From Bradyrhizobium sp. CCBAU 51627 (GTDB lineage: Bacteria; Pseudomonadota; Alphaproteobacteria; Rhizobiales; Xanthobacteraceae), in NCBI RefSeq assembly GCF_028128765.1, contig NZ_LBJG01000024.1, forward strand, positions 992,001-1,056,000: a stretch of 64,000 bases of DNA, in the 5' to 3' direction. How positions within the stretch are numbered: the stretch's first letter is position 1; each line of letters starts with the position of its first letter. This document shows, piece by piece, positions 25,501 through 32,500 of the stretch. The position numbers and the translations under genes are program-made. The notes beneath the pieces are model-generated. The model searched no databases, had not been told where the DNA came from, and saw nothing but the letters and a program-made list of their open reading frames with translations.

Positions 25501-28500
25501 GCCGGCCGCGCCGGGCACGTCGGCCTGACCGCCGAGACGTCCTTCGACGCCGACCTCGCGCGCCACCGACGTCACCTGATCGGCGAAGGTCGCGAGCGTC
25601 TCGGTCATGTTGTTGATGGTGTCGGCGAGCGCGGCGACTTCGCCCTTCGACTTCACGGTGAGATTTTGCTTCAAATCACCGTTCGCAACAGCGGTCACCA
25701 CCTTGACGATGCCGCGGACCTGCTCGGTGAGGTTCGCCGCCATGAAGTTGACGGTATCGGTCAGGTCCTTCCAGGTGCCGGCGACGCCTGGCACCTGGGC
25801 CTGACCGCCGAGTTCGCCTTCGGTGCCGACTTCGCGCGCGACGCGCGTGACTTCGCCGGCGAACGCGTTGAGCTGGTCCACCATGGTGTTGATGGTGTTC
25901 TTGAGCTCGAGAATTTCGCCCTTCACGTCCACGGTGATCTTGCGGGACAAGTCGCCGCGCGCCACGGCGGTCGTGACCTCGGCGATGTTGCGGACCTGCG
26001 TGGTGAGGTTCGCGGCCAGGAGGTTGACGTTGTCGGTGAGATCCTTCCAGGTGCCGCCGACGCCGGGCACCACGGCCTGGCCGCCGAGCCGGCCTTCGGT
26101 GCCGACCTCGCGTGCCACGCGCGTCACTTCGGCGGCGAAGGAGCGGAGCTGCTCCACCATGGTGTTGAGGGTGTCCTTGAGCAGCAGGATCTCGCCGCGC
26201 ACGTCCACCGTGATCTTCTTGGAGAGGTCGCCGCCGGCGATCGCGGTCGCGACCTCGGCGATGTTGCGGACCTGCGCCGTCAGGTTCGAGGCCATGAAGT
26301 TGACGTTGTCGGTGAGGTCCTTCCAGGTTCCGGCGACGCCTGGCACTTCGGCCTGGCCGCCGAGCTTGCCTTCGGTGCCGACTTCGCGTGCGACGCGCGT
26401 CACTTCGCCGGCAAATCCGTTGAGCTGGTCCACCATCGTGTTGATGGTGTTCTTGAGCTCGAGGATTTCGCCCTTCACGTCGACGGTGATCTTGCGCGAC
26501 AAGTCTCCGCGTGCGACGGCAGTCGTCACTTCGGCGATGTTGCGGACCTGGGCGGTGAGGTTGCCTGCCATCGAGTTGACGGAGTCGGTGAGGTCCTTCC
26601 AGGTGCCGGCGACGCCGGGCACGTTGGCCTGACCGCCGAGGCGGCCTTCGGTGCCGACCTCGCGCGCCACGCGCGTCACTTCGCCCGCGAAGCGGTTGAG
26701 CTGGTCGACCATCGTATTGAGAGTGTCCTTCAGCTGAAGGATCTCGCCGCGCACGTCCACCGTGATCTTGCGCGACAGGTCGCCGCCGGCGATCGCGGTC
26801 GCGACTTCGGCGATGTTGCGGACCTGGGCGGTGAGGTTGCCCGCCATCGAGTTCACGGAATCCGTCAAGTCCTTCCAGGTGCCGGCGACACCGGGGACGT
26901 CGGCCTGACCACCGAGCTTGCCGTCGGTGCCGACCTCGCGCGCCACGCGCGTGACTTCGCCCGCGAACGCGTTGAGCTGGTCCACCATGGTGTTGAGCGT
27001 TTCCTTCAGCTGAAGGATTTCGCCGGAGACGTTCACCGTAATCTTCTTTGACAAGTCGCCCTTGGCAACCGCGGTCGCGACTTCGGCGATGTTGCGGACC
27101 TGCCCGGTCAGGTTCGAGGCCATCGAGTTGACCGAGTCGGTCAAGTCTTTCCAGGTGCCGCCGACACCACGCACGACGGCCTGGCCGCCCAGCTTGCCTT
27201 CGGTGCCGACCTCGCGCGCGACGCGCGTAACCTCGCCGGCGAACGCATTGAGCTGGTCCACCATGGTGTTGATGGTGTCCTTCAGCTCGAGGATTTCGCC
27301 ACGCACGTCCACGGTGATCTTCTTCGATAAGTCGCCGCCAGCGACCGCCGTCGTCACCTCGGCGATGTTGCGGACCTGGGCGGTCAGGTTCGAGGCCATC
27401 GAGTTGACGCTCTCGGTGAGGTCCTTCCAGGTGCCGGCGACGCCGAGCACGTTGGCCTGGCCGCCGAGCCGGCCTTCGGTGCCGACTTCGCGCGCCACGC
27501 GCGTGACTTCGCCGGCAAAGGCATTGAGCTGGTCCACCATGGTGTTGAGCGTTTCCTTCAGCTGAAGGATTTCGCCCGAGACGTTGACGGTGATCTTCTT
27601 CGACAAGTCGCCGCCGGCGATCGCGGTGGCGACGTCGGCGATGTTGCGGACCTGCGCGGTGAGGTTCGAGGCCATGAAGTTGACGTTGTCGGTGAGGTCC
27701 TTCCAGGTGCCGGCGACGCCGGGCACCTGGGCCTGACCGCCGAGCTTGCCTTCGGTGCCGACCTCGCGCGCCACGCGCGTCACTTCGGAGGCGAAGGAGT
27801 TGAGCTGGTCCACCATGGTGTTGATGGTGTCCTTCAGCTCCAGGATTTCGCCGCGCACGTCCACGGTAATCTTGCGCGAGAGGTCGCCGCGCGCCACGGC
27901 CGTGGTGACGTTGGCGATATTGCGGACCTGCGCAGTCAGGTTGCCGCACATTGCGTTCACGGAGTCGGTGAGGTCCTTCCAGGTGCCGGCGACGCCGGGC
28001 ACGATCGCCTGGCCGCCCAGCTTGCCGTCGGTGCCGACCTCACGCGCCACGCGCGTCACTTCGGAGGCGAAGGAGCGGAGCTGGTCCACCATCGTGTTGA
28101 TGGCTTCCTTGAGCTGAAGGATCTCGCCGCGGACGTCGACCGTGATCTTCTTGGACAAGTCGCCGTTGGCGACCGCGATCGTCACCTCGGCGATGTTGCG
28201 AACCTGGTTCGTCAGGTTGTTCGCCATCGAGTTGACGCTCTCGGTCAGATCCTTCCAGACGCCGGTCACCTCGGGCACCTGGGCCTGACCGCCAAGCTTG
28301 CCTTCGGTGCCGACCTCGCGCGCGACGCGCGTCACCTCGGAGGTGAACACGCCGAGCTGCTTGATCATCGTGTTGACGATGGTCGCCGATTGCAGGAATT
28401 CACCACGCAACGGACGGCCCTCGACGTCAAGCTTGACGGTCTGGAGCAGATCGCCTTGCGCCACCGCCGCAACGGCGCGGGTCACCTCGCGCGTGGGCCA

Positions 28501-28857
28501 GAGCAAATCGTCGATCAGCGTGTTGACGGAGCCTTCCATGTCGGCCCAGGAGCCCGAGGCGAGGCCGAATTTCACGCGCTGGCGGGTCTTGCCCTCGCGT
28601 CCCACCACCTGACCGACCAGCTCGAGCTGCTGTGCCATGCGCTGGTTGGCTGCGATGATTTCGTTAAAGGTGTCGGCAATCTTGCCGTCCATGCCGAGAT
28701 AATCGCCGCTCATCCGCACGGAGAAATCGCCGCTGCGCATGGCTTGGAGCGTGAGGAGCAGTTCTGCCCGGGAATCTGCCTCTGACATGCCATTGGGTTT
28801 TGGTTTTGGGATGCGACGGCCGGAGCGTGATGCTGTTCCGGGATCGAGGTCGCTCAT
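22567..28857 (-). CDS. giant soluble HAMP-array hybrid histidine kinase
   Basis: A 2096-residue protein. After 25 polar residues comes a HAMP array to about residue 1185, holding 11 units of about 92 residues. Each unit has the signature EVTRVAREVGTEGKLGGQA, then GTWKDLTDSVN and GDLSKKITVDVRGEI. A GAF domain (about 1200-1345), a coiled coil, a HisKA with NMSHELRTPLN near 1430 and an HATPase (NLLSNAFKFT near 1540) follow. Three receivers end the protein with phospho-Asp motifs SLDVFLPDM, VLDLRLPDM and LMDIMMPQMDGY. No membrane segment is visible. The layout resembles group III (Nik1/osmosensing-type) hybrid kinases but with far more HAMP units. GGGGGA precedes the ATG. Likely senses an intracellular or mechanical/osmotic cue; the signal is unknown. 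Confidence 0.93.
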   Translation of the reverse strand: MSDLDPGTASRSGRRIPKPKPNGMSEADSRAELLLTLQAMRSGDFSVRMSGDYLGMDGKIADTFNEIIAANQRMAQQLELVGQVVGREGKTRQRVKFGLASGSWADMEGSVNTLIDDLLWPTREVTRAVAAVAQGDLLQTVKLDVEGRPLRGEFLQSATIVNTMIKQLGVFTSEVTRVAREVGTEGKLGGQAQVPEVTGVWKDLTESVNSMANNLTNQVRNIAEVTIAVANGDLSKKITVDVRGEILQLKEAINTMVDQLRSFASEVTRVAREVGTDGKLGGQAIVPGVAGTWKDLTDSVNAMCGNLTAQVRNIANVTTAVARGDLSRKITVDVRGEILELKDTINTMVDQLNSFASEVTRVAREVGTEGKLGGQAQVPGVAGTWKDLTDNVNFMASNLTAQVRNIADVATAIAGGDLSKKITVNVSGEILQLKETLNTMVDQLNAFAGEVTRVAREVGTEGRLGGQANVLGVAGTWKDLTESVNSMASNLTAQVRNIAEVTTAVAGGDLSKKITVDVRGEILELKDTINTMVDQLNAFAGEVTRVAREVGTEGKLGGQAVVRGVGGTWKDLTDSVNSMASNLTGQVRNIAEVATAVAKGDLSKKITVNVSGEILQLKETLNTMVDQLNAFAGEVTRVAREVGTDGKLGGQADVPGVAGTWKDLTDSVNSMAGNLTAQVRNIAEVATAIAGGDLSRKITVDVRGEILQLKDTLNTMVDQLNRFAGEVTRVAREVGTEGRLGGQANVPGVAGTWKDLTDSVNSMAGNLTAQVRNIAEVTTAVARGDLSRKITVDVKGEILELKNTINTMVDQLNGFAGEVTRVAREVGTEGKLGGQAEVPGVAGTWKDLTDNVNFMASNLTAQVRNIAEVATAIAGGDLSKKITVDVRGEILLLKDTLNTMVEQLRSFAAEVTRVAREVGTEGRLGGQAVVPGVGGTWKDLTDNVNLLAANLTTQVRNIAEVTTAVARGDLSRKITVDVKGEILELKNTINTMVDQLNAFAGEVTRVAREVGTEGELGGQAQVPGVAGTWKDLTDTVNFMAANLTEQVRGIVKVVTAVANGDLKQNLTVKSKGEVAALADTINNMTETLATFADQVTSVAREVGVEGRLGGQADVPGAAGTWKDLTGNVNLLAANLTSQVRAIAEVATAVTKGDLTRSIQVDARGEVAELKDNINTMITNLRLTTELNTEQDWLKTNLAKFTNMLQGQRDLATVGRLLLTELSPLVNAHTGVIYQVENEDDPQLLLLASYAGDGVYPYQRVLQFGEGLIGQCAVDRRPRMVADIPSDVVPINSALLRVVPKNLVVLPVLFEGQVKAVIELASLTSFTTSQMNFLEQLTDSIGIVLNSIEATMQTEGLLKQSQQLAGELQTQQRELQQTNDQLEQKAQQLAERNVEVERKNQEIEQARRALEEKATELALTSKYKSEFLANMSHELRTPLNSILILGQQLTDNPDGNLSAKQVEFARTIHGAGTDLLNLISDILDLSKIESGTVTVDAEEILTANLLETVGRPFRHEAENRNLSFKIDVDPNLARSIVTDSKRLQQVLKNLLSNAFKFTAEGEVRLKVAGALGGWSTDHPVLNSAPAVIAFEVSDTGIGIPLEKQKLIFEAFQQADAGTSRKYGGTGLGLAISRELASLLGGEIHLRSAPGKGSSFTLYLPLKYSGPTLAPRAAPAPQNQPPALQSAAPEQPRIIEQLPDDRLNLEPGDSILLVVEDDPHYARILVDLARDKGFKVLVAARGAEALELAKQYQPRAVSLDVFLPDMLGWTVLSQLKHNPLTRHIPVQIITLDEDRQHALARGAFSFVNKPTTTEGVAAALAQIKEYARPRRKRLLIVEDNEAEQLSIRELLHHDDIEIVTTDTGAGALSTLREAPCDCVVLDLRLPDMSGFEVLDQIRRDEALSNVPVVVFTGRELSAEEDAELHTMARSIVVKGVESPERLLDETALFLHRVITELPVEKQRMLEKLNSSDEDLIGKTALLVDDDARNIFALSSVLERRGMKVLTATTGREAVALVASNPEIAIVLMDIMMPQMDGYQTIGVIRENPAFLRLPIIALTAKAMKGDREKCLEAGASDYLAKPVNTDQLLLAIRMWLHR
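25360..28400 (-). repeat. tandem 276-bp HAMP-coding repeats (11 units)
   Basis: The same motif block, for example GTCCTTCCAGGTGCCG-type sequence, recurs at 276-base steps (26593, 26869, 27145, 27421, 27697, 27973, 28249). The units are near-identical at DNA level, with small codon changes, so unequal recombination could change the copy number. Long antisense open frames across it are a by-product of the repeat. Confidence 0.9.
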
Positions 28858-29152
28858 ACTGGTTCCCCCGCAGGCGTCGGCCGATTCCTACGGCGCGACG
28901 CGACTATTCAAAATAGAGCGTCAGCCAAATTCGAAATCAAGCGCCAAGGTCGCGACGCGAGGAATTGGAACCTGCCGTGCTCAGCCCAACCGAGGTAACG
29001 GCGAAGTTCGTCGGGAGTTCCAATGCGGTTTCAGAAAGTCCCGAGGGGGATGCCGGTCTCCGTCCGGAAACGGCAAAGGGGCTGAGGAACGCCGGGGCAG
29101 GCCCAGAGGTTAGCTTCGAAGGTCAGCCCTTGGCGAGACAGGGAGAGTGCAG

Positions 29153-29446
29153 ATGAAAGCTGGATTGGCCATCTTTGCCGCCGCATTGGTCGCCACCGGA
29201 TCGGCGCTTGCGCAGGGGGCGCCGAGTGGGCGCGGCGCTGTGACGGGCGATCCGGCTGCCAGCTCTGCTACACCGCATGCGGGGTCGCAGACGACAGGGG
29301 CCGCCACGAAATCAAATCCCAGCGGCAGCGGCACCTCGACCTCGGGCGGCAAGGATGCGAATGGCGATGCTGGACGGGACAAGATGCCCGACAGCGATCG
29401 CACCGTCCGCCCGATGGACCAGCAGCATCATCCAGAGGACAAGTGA
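29153..29446 (+). CDS. small secreted low-complexity protein
   Basis: A 97-residue protein with signal peptide MKAGLAIFAAALVATGSALAQ. The mature part is rich in Gly, Ser, Thr, Asp and Pro (SNPSGSGTSTSGGKDANGD) and predicted disordered. The ATG at 29153 follows GGGAGAG; a GTG two codons earlier is less likely. It is similar in style to other short exported proteins of this cluster. Function unknown. Confidence 0.65.
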   Translation: MKAGLAIFAAALVATGSALAQGAPSGRGAVTGDPAASSATPHAGSQTTGAATKSNPSGSGTSTSGGKDANGDAGRDKMPDSDRTVRPMDQQHHPEDK

Positions 29447-29451
29447 GACTG

Positions 29452-29964
29452 CTATTTGTCGGCCATCGTGCGCTCCGCGTTTTTCAACTGCGTACGGAGT
29501 GCCGGCAGTTGATCGCGCGCGAAGGCAGCAAGTGCGGGATTGTCGGGCGTCCTCAGATAGCGCTCCAGCAGGCCGATCGCGGCCTCGTATTCGGGAATCT
29601 GGGCCGCATAGAAACTTCTGACATAAGCTGGCCCGTCCGCATCATCGGGCTTGGCGAGGCCGAGGCCGGCTGACGAAGTCTTGCTCACGCGCGGTTCCGC
29701 ACCAATGGCTTGCTGAATCTCCTTGAGCCTCTTGTCGCGCCTGGCTGCCTCTTCAGCGCGCAAAGCGGCGAGGTTCTTGACCTCCGCATTGCCCTTCAGG
29801 TCTGAGCTCTCCAGGAGGCCCTGCTGGAAGCGGCTAAAGGCATAGAGGCCGCTGATGACGTCGGCGGCGTCGGGTGCACGGTCGCCGCCGGTTTGTTCGC
29901 CCGTGCTGTCGGCGAGCGCCGCGGTGCTGATGAAGGCCAGGAGGATTGCGGCGAATATCTGCAT
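29452..29964 (-). CDS. secreted DUF4142-like protein
   Basis: A 170-residue protein with signal peptide MQIFAAILLAFISTAALA. The helical body and the C-terminal QIPEYEAAIGLLERYLRTPD, ending in AFARDQLPALRTQLKNAE, parallel the HEAAISLFDRYSKGGDNAAL and ADKTLPALRHHLDMA of the clear DUF4142 protein at 34257-34808. It is therefore a diverged, ferritin-like periplasmic member. A weak stress-type promoter (GGAAC-N16-CATT) lies just upstream near 29976-29996. Convergent with the 29153 gene. Confidence 0.65.
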   Translation of the reverse strand: MQIFAAILLAFISTAALADSTGEQTGGDRAPDAADVISGLYAFSRFQQGLLESSDLKGNAEVKNLAALRAEEAARRDKRLKEIQQAIGAEPRVSKTSSAGLGLAKPDDADGPAYVRSFYAAQIPEYEAAIGLLERYLRTPDNPALAAFARDQLPALRTQLKNAERTMADK

Positions 29965-30061
29965 GAATGGTCAATGGCCTGTTGCGAGCGAAGTTCCGGT
30001 AGAGGTTAAGATCCTGTAAGGGGCGGTTGCAGGGCCGTGGTTCCATGCCCACGTCTGGTCT

Positions 30062-30256
30062 ATGAAACAGTCTGACATCTTCAGGGATAACGCCGAGAAC
30101 TGCCTGCAATTGGCCGAGCGGTCGGAAGGGCGACCCGCCTATAATCGCTATTCGCGCATGGCGGATGCCTGGACGGCTTTGGCGAAAGAGCAGGATTGGC
30201 TCGACGGCGAAGTTCCGCCTGTTCAGGTCAGCGTCCTGCGCAGCAAGGGTGCCTGA
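30062..30256 (+). CDS. small conserved hypothetical protein
   Basis: A 64-residue soluble helical protein (NAENCLQLAERSEGRPAYNR, then MADAWTALAKEQDWLDGEVP). The N-x-C-LxLAE and AW..LAKEQDWLDG pattern is typical of a small Bradyrhizobium family, and its end resembles the 20842-21063 protein. No catalytic site visible. Role unknown. Confidence 0.68.
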   Translation: MKQSDIFRDNAENCLQLAERSEGRPAYNRYSRMADAWTALAKEQDWLDGEVPPVQVSVLRSKGA

Positions 30257-30375
30257 GCGCTCCCTTTTTCGTGACTCCGCGTGTGAGACCGCTCACGGTA
30301 TCGGCGGGATCAAGCAACGATCATACGGGAATAGTCGATCGCGCTGATTTTTCGAATCCAGAAGGAGGTTTTGCG

Positions 30376-30507
30376 ATGGCTCCACGTCTGGCACTTCTCT
30401 CACTCGTTTTAGCCTTTGGCGTCTCGGTCGCGTTCGCGACGGTGACGACAGTTCGGCAGATGCATCAGGAACACGCAACAGTGGGGATGCATGCGGCGCA
30501 TAGTTAG
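30376..30507 (+). CDS. 43-residue membrane or exported peptide
   Basis: Starts at 30376 after a very strong GAAGGAGGT ribosome site. One hydrophobic helix (LALLSLVLAFGVSVAFATV) is followed by a short His/Met-rich tail (QMHQEHATVGMHAAHS) that could bind metal. The strong ribosome site is the main support. Function unknown. Confidence 0.55.
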   Translation: MAPRLALLSLVLAFGVSVAFATVTTVRQMHQEHATVGMHAAHS

Positions 30508-30531
30508 TGCCGCGCTCTTCTCGCCCATTTC

Positions 30532-30556
30532 GGAACATTCGACGCAGCCGAGCGTA
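30532..30556 (+). promoter_or_regulatory. candidate EcfG-type promoter
   Basis: GGAAC, 16 bases, CGTA; the -10 is 37 bases before the start at 30593. The last base differs from CGTT. Confidence 0.5.
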
Positions 30557-30592
30557 AGCGCTGCGAGGCATCGGAAGAGGCGAGAAGGCAAC

Positions 30593-30799
30593 ATGGTACA
30601 TTCCGACCAAGGCATCGTCAGGGACAAGCGCGCGGAGGAGCAGCCGCGTGACAAGCGGCGTGCGCAGACCGTCCACAAGACAGACCAGAAGGGATCGCCG
30701 TCGCGAGAGGCGACGCGCGATCCCAAGCTCAACGACGACAGCAAGACGCCGGGCTCCGGCATGACCCCGGACGATTCCGCCGCGGCGCCGAGCGGCTGA
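30593..30799 (+). CDS. small disordered hydrophilic protein
   Basis: A 68-residue, highly charged protein (RDKRAEEQPRDKRRAQTVHK, then PKLNDDSKTPGSGMTPDD) with no hydrophobic core. It resembles stress-induced hydrophilin-like proteins in composition. A GAGAAGG site precedes the ATG at 30593 and a candidate stress promoter lies upstream. Function unknown. Confidence 0.62.
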   Translation: MVHSDQGIVRDKRAEEQPRDKRRAQTVHKTDQKGSPSREATRDPKLNDDSKTPGSGMTPDDSAAAPSG

Positions 30800-30941
30800 T
30801 AAACGAGGAACGAATCCGTATACGAGGAGTCGACAGGTTGCTTCCGGTTGGCATGCCCCCGGTGCTCCGGAAGCAATCTCCAAGAGCGGCCCTGGCACCC
30901 ACCGTGCCGGGGTCGTTTGCCATTCCGAGAGATCGCACGGA

Positions 30942-31190
30942 TCAGTCGTCTTTGCCGGTGTCAGGATCGCCTTGGATGTGCCCATCAGGGCCGCGGCCGA
31001 ACACGCCGAAGCTGCTTGACTTCACACCGGCTGTCGCATCGACGCCCGCAGCGGCCAGTCCGAATTTGAGCAGTTCGCGAACCGCTGCCGCTCGCGTCGG
31101 CATGCGATGCTTAAATCGAAAATCGTCAATTGCAGCCAGCTCTTCCGGTGAGAGCATGACCTGAAGGCGCTCCGCGCGAAGGTCGTTCAT
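30942..31190 (-). CDS. ribbon-helix-helix DNA-binding protein
   Basis: An 82-residue protein with an N-terminal RHH domain: a beta strand (RLQVMLSPEELAAIDDF) and helices (PTRAAAVRELLKFGLAAAG), about residues 7-50. The C-terminal 30 residues are flexible and acidic. Upstream lie a full-consensus stress promoter (31230-31254) and several TTGAGTA boxes overlapping its -10, which suggests that the protein represses its own gene. It could also control the small genes on the other side. Confidence 0.75.
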   Translation of the reverse strand: MNDLRAERLQVMLSPEELAAIDDFRFKHRMPTRAAAVRELLKFGLAAAGVDATAGVKSSSFGVFGRGPDGHIQGDPDTGKDD

Positions 31191-31205
31191 GGTCGATCAC
31201 GCAAA

Positions 31206-31231
31206 TTGAGTAGGTTGAGTAGCTTACTCAA
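31206..31231. promoter_or_regulatory. candidate RHH operator: three TTGAGTA boxes
   Basis: TTGAGTA at 31206-31212 and 31215-31221 (9-base step) plus the inverted TACTCAA at 31225-31231. RHH dimers typically bind short repeated boxes at such spacing. The array overlaps the -10 of the leftward stress promoter. Confidence 0.6.
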
Positions 31232-31254
31232 CGAGCGAGGCTGGCGGGAGTTCC
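31230..31254 (-). promoter_or_regulatory. EcfG-type promoter, full consensus
   Basis: On the minus strand: GGAAC, 16 bases, CGTT, reading into the RHH gene whose start is 40 bases beyond the -10. Confidence 0.75.
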
Positions 31255-31277
31255 ACATGAATCGCCAAGATCGCCAA

Positions 31278-31295
31278 ATGAGTAAAAATACTCAA
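31278..31295. promoter_or_regulatory. second RHH-type box pair
   Basis: ATGAGTA at 31278-31284 faces TACTCAA at 31289-31295, with a further TTTGAGTG near 31340. They lie between the RHH gene and the rightward gene at 31364, so both directions could be under the same repressor. Confidence 0.5.
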
Positions 31296-31363
31296 ATAAG
31301 TCAATAAGATAAGATTGAAACGACTCCCGCGCTGGCGCATTTGAGTGAAAAGGGAGAGCCGCC

Positions 31364-31522
31364 ATGACCGATGAAGTCAGGTTACCCCGCAAACTGTCGG
31401 AAGAACCCGAAGCATCGAAACCGGTGCGCCCCAGCCACCAGAAGGTCATCGATCAGGTCGAGCGTTGGGCCAACAGCCCCGGCCTGCAACCGCCAAGGAC
31501 GGAAGATGCGAAAACGATCTGA
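31364..31522 (+). CDS. 52-residue hypothetical protein
   Basis: Starts at ATG 31364 after GGGAGAG; the frame ends TGA at 31520-31522. It is polar and Pro-rich (LPRKLSEEPEASKPVRPSHQ, then VIDQVERWANSPGLQPPR). It overlaps the next gene by 17 bases, so the two are probably coupled. It lies opposite the RHH gene across the TTGAGTA boxes. Function unknown. Confidence 0.55.
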   Translation: MTDEVRLPRKLSEEPEASKPVRPSHQKVIDQVERWANSPGLQPPRTEDAKTI

Positions 31523-31697
31523 GCCCCATACCTTTGAACAGCGCCTCATGGAGCAGAAGCGGCGGCTCGAGCATGAGCTATCGCGCCTGCCGGCTGGTCA
31601 TCAGCGTGACTCCGTCGTTGCCCGCATCGATCAGCTGCACACCGCGGCCGAGATGTATGGTTTCCTGATGCTGCGGGAAGAGACGGCTTCTCGCTGA
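31506..31697 (+). CDS. 63-residue hypothetical helical protein
   Basis: Starts at ATG 31506 inside the end of the previous gene. The protein is charged and helical (EQRLMEQKRRLEHELSRLPA, then VARIDQLHTAAEMYGFLML). Heptad spacing of Leu suggests a short coiled coil. Stops 7 bases before the convergent membrane gene ends. Unknown function. Confidence 0.55.
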   Translation: MRKRSEPHTFEQRLMEQKRRLEHELSRLPAGHQRDSVVARIDQLHTAAEMYGFLMLREETASR

Positions 31698-31703
31698 TCG
31701 CCC

Positions 31704-32156
31704 TCAACGCTCGGTCTGCATGGCATGAGACGTGCTGCGGAGCTTCCGCCTCAGCCACCAGGCCGATACCGACACCGTAGCCCACACGAGGATGGCGCCG
31801 GCGAATGCCTCGATCACGCTCGCCGCAACCAGGGCATAGAAGGTAGCGGCGAACGCCGCAAGACCGATGCTCCCCAGGCCGGCGCCCGCAGCATCGAGAG
31901 CTGCAGCCTGCTGTCCGCGCCTTCGTCCCGAGAGACCCGCCTTCTCTTTGGTCCGGCGCTCGTGGCTTTCGATCAGCGTCGCGCTGGCGCAGAAGATGGC
32001 AGGGAGCGCGAGGAAGAGCCCGCCGACGGCGACGCCGCAGCGCGCGCTCACGAAGCCCGCGAACACCGTGGCCGCTCCGCCGAGCAGAAAGCGAACGCCG
32101 AACTCGTACCAATGCGTTTGCTTCAGAGCAGACCATGATAGCCGGACCGGCATCAT
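31704..32156 (-). CDS. membrane protein of a DUF3147-like pair
   Basis: A 150-residue protein with about four membrane helices and a charged middle loop (IESHERRTKEKAGLSGRRRG). The first helix block (YEFGVRFLLGGAATVFAGF) resembles the start of the DUF3147 protein encoded just before it. The two genes overlap by four bases (ATGA), so they are coupled. Last gene of the PAP2-DUF3147 unit. Likely inner membrane; function unknown. Confidence 0.65.
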   Translation of the reverse strand: MMPVRLSWSALKQTHWYEFGVRFLLGGAATVFAGFVSARCGVAVGGLFLALPAIFCASATLIESHERRTKEKAGLSGRRRGQQAAALDAAGAGLGSIGLAAFAATFYALVAASVIEAFAGAILVWATVSVSAWWLRRKLRSTSHAMQTER

Positions 32157-32500
32157 GCGGCACCTCCGAAACCCGCGAGCAGGACAAAGGCGACCACAAG
32201 CCATACGACGAAAGCGATGATGGTCGCCGGTAGCGCCGTGATACGAAACCTCATCAGGAGATGGCAGACCGCGAGGCTGTAGCAGGCGAGAGCTGCCGCA
32301 CCATAGATCATGGTCCAACTGGCTGCGGCAGCGTATTTTGTGCCGTGCTGAACCACGGCGATGCCGAGCGTGGCGAGCGCGACGGACGGCGCCGCACCGA
32401 GAAGTCCGGCAAAGCTCTTCGGCTTTAGCATGTCACCGAGGATCGCGAAGGCAGAGACGACAACGCCACCTGCGATAAAGCGGACAAGGTATTCCGTCAT
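32153..32500 (-). CDS. DUF3147 family membrane protein
   Basis: A 115-residue protein with four predicted membrane helices (residues 5-25, 30-52, 62-80 and 88-112). The LKPKSFAGLLGAAPSVALATL loop is the family hallmark as I recall it. It overlaps the PAP2 gene stop by four bases and the next gene start by four bases. Inner-membrane protein of unknown role in a stress-promoter operon. Confidence 0.75.
   Translation of the reverse strand: MTEYLVRFIAGGVVVSAFAILGDMLKPKSFAGLLGAAPSVALATLGIAVVQHGTKYAAAASWTMIYGAAALACYSLAVCHLLMRFRITALPATIIAFVVWLVVAFVLLAGFGGAA

Noticed and set aside
24316..27051. 911-codon open frame on the plus strand across the HAMP repeats
   Set aside because: It is antisense to the giant kinase and exists because the GC-rich 276-bp repeats happen to be open in this frame. 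It has no ribosome site, and its protein is a repeat of His/Asp/Arg-rich sequence without a domain.
25676..27949. 757-codon minus-strand frame inside the kinase repeats
   Set aside because: Out-of-frame reading of the same strand; composition is Arg/His-rich low complexity, as expected for a shadow of a GC-rich gene.
25360..28400. Regularly spaced repeats as a CRISPR or satellite array
   Set aside because: The unit is 276 bases, translates in one frame into HAMP domains and has no unique spacers.
29976..29996. Eleventh stress promoter before the DUF4142-like gene at 29964
   Set aside because: GGAAC-N16-CATT has a mismatch in the conserved GTT and lies very close to the start; mentioned in the gene entry but not counted.
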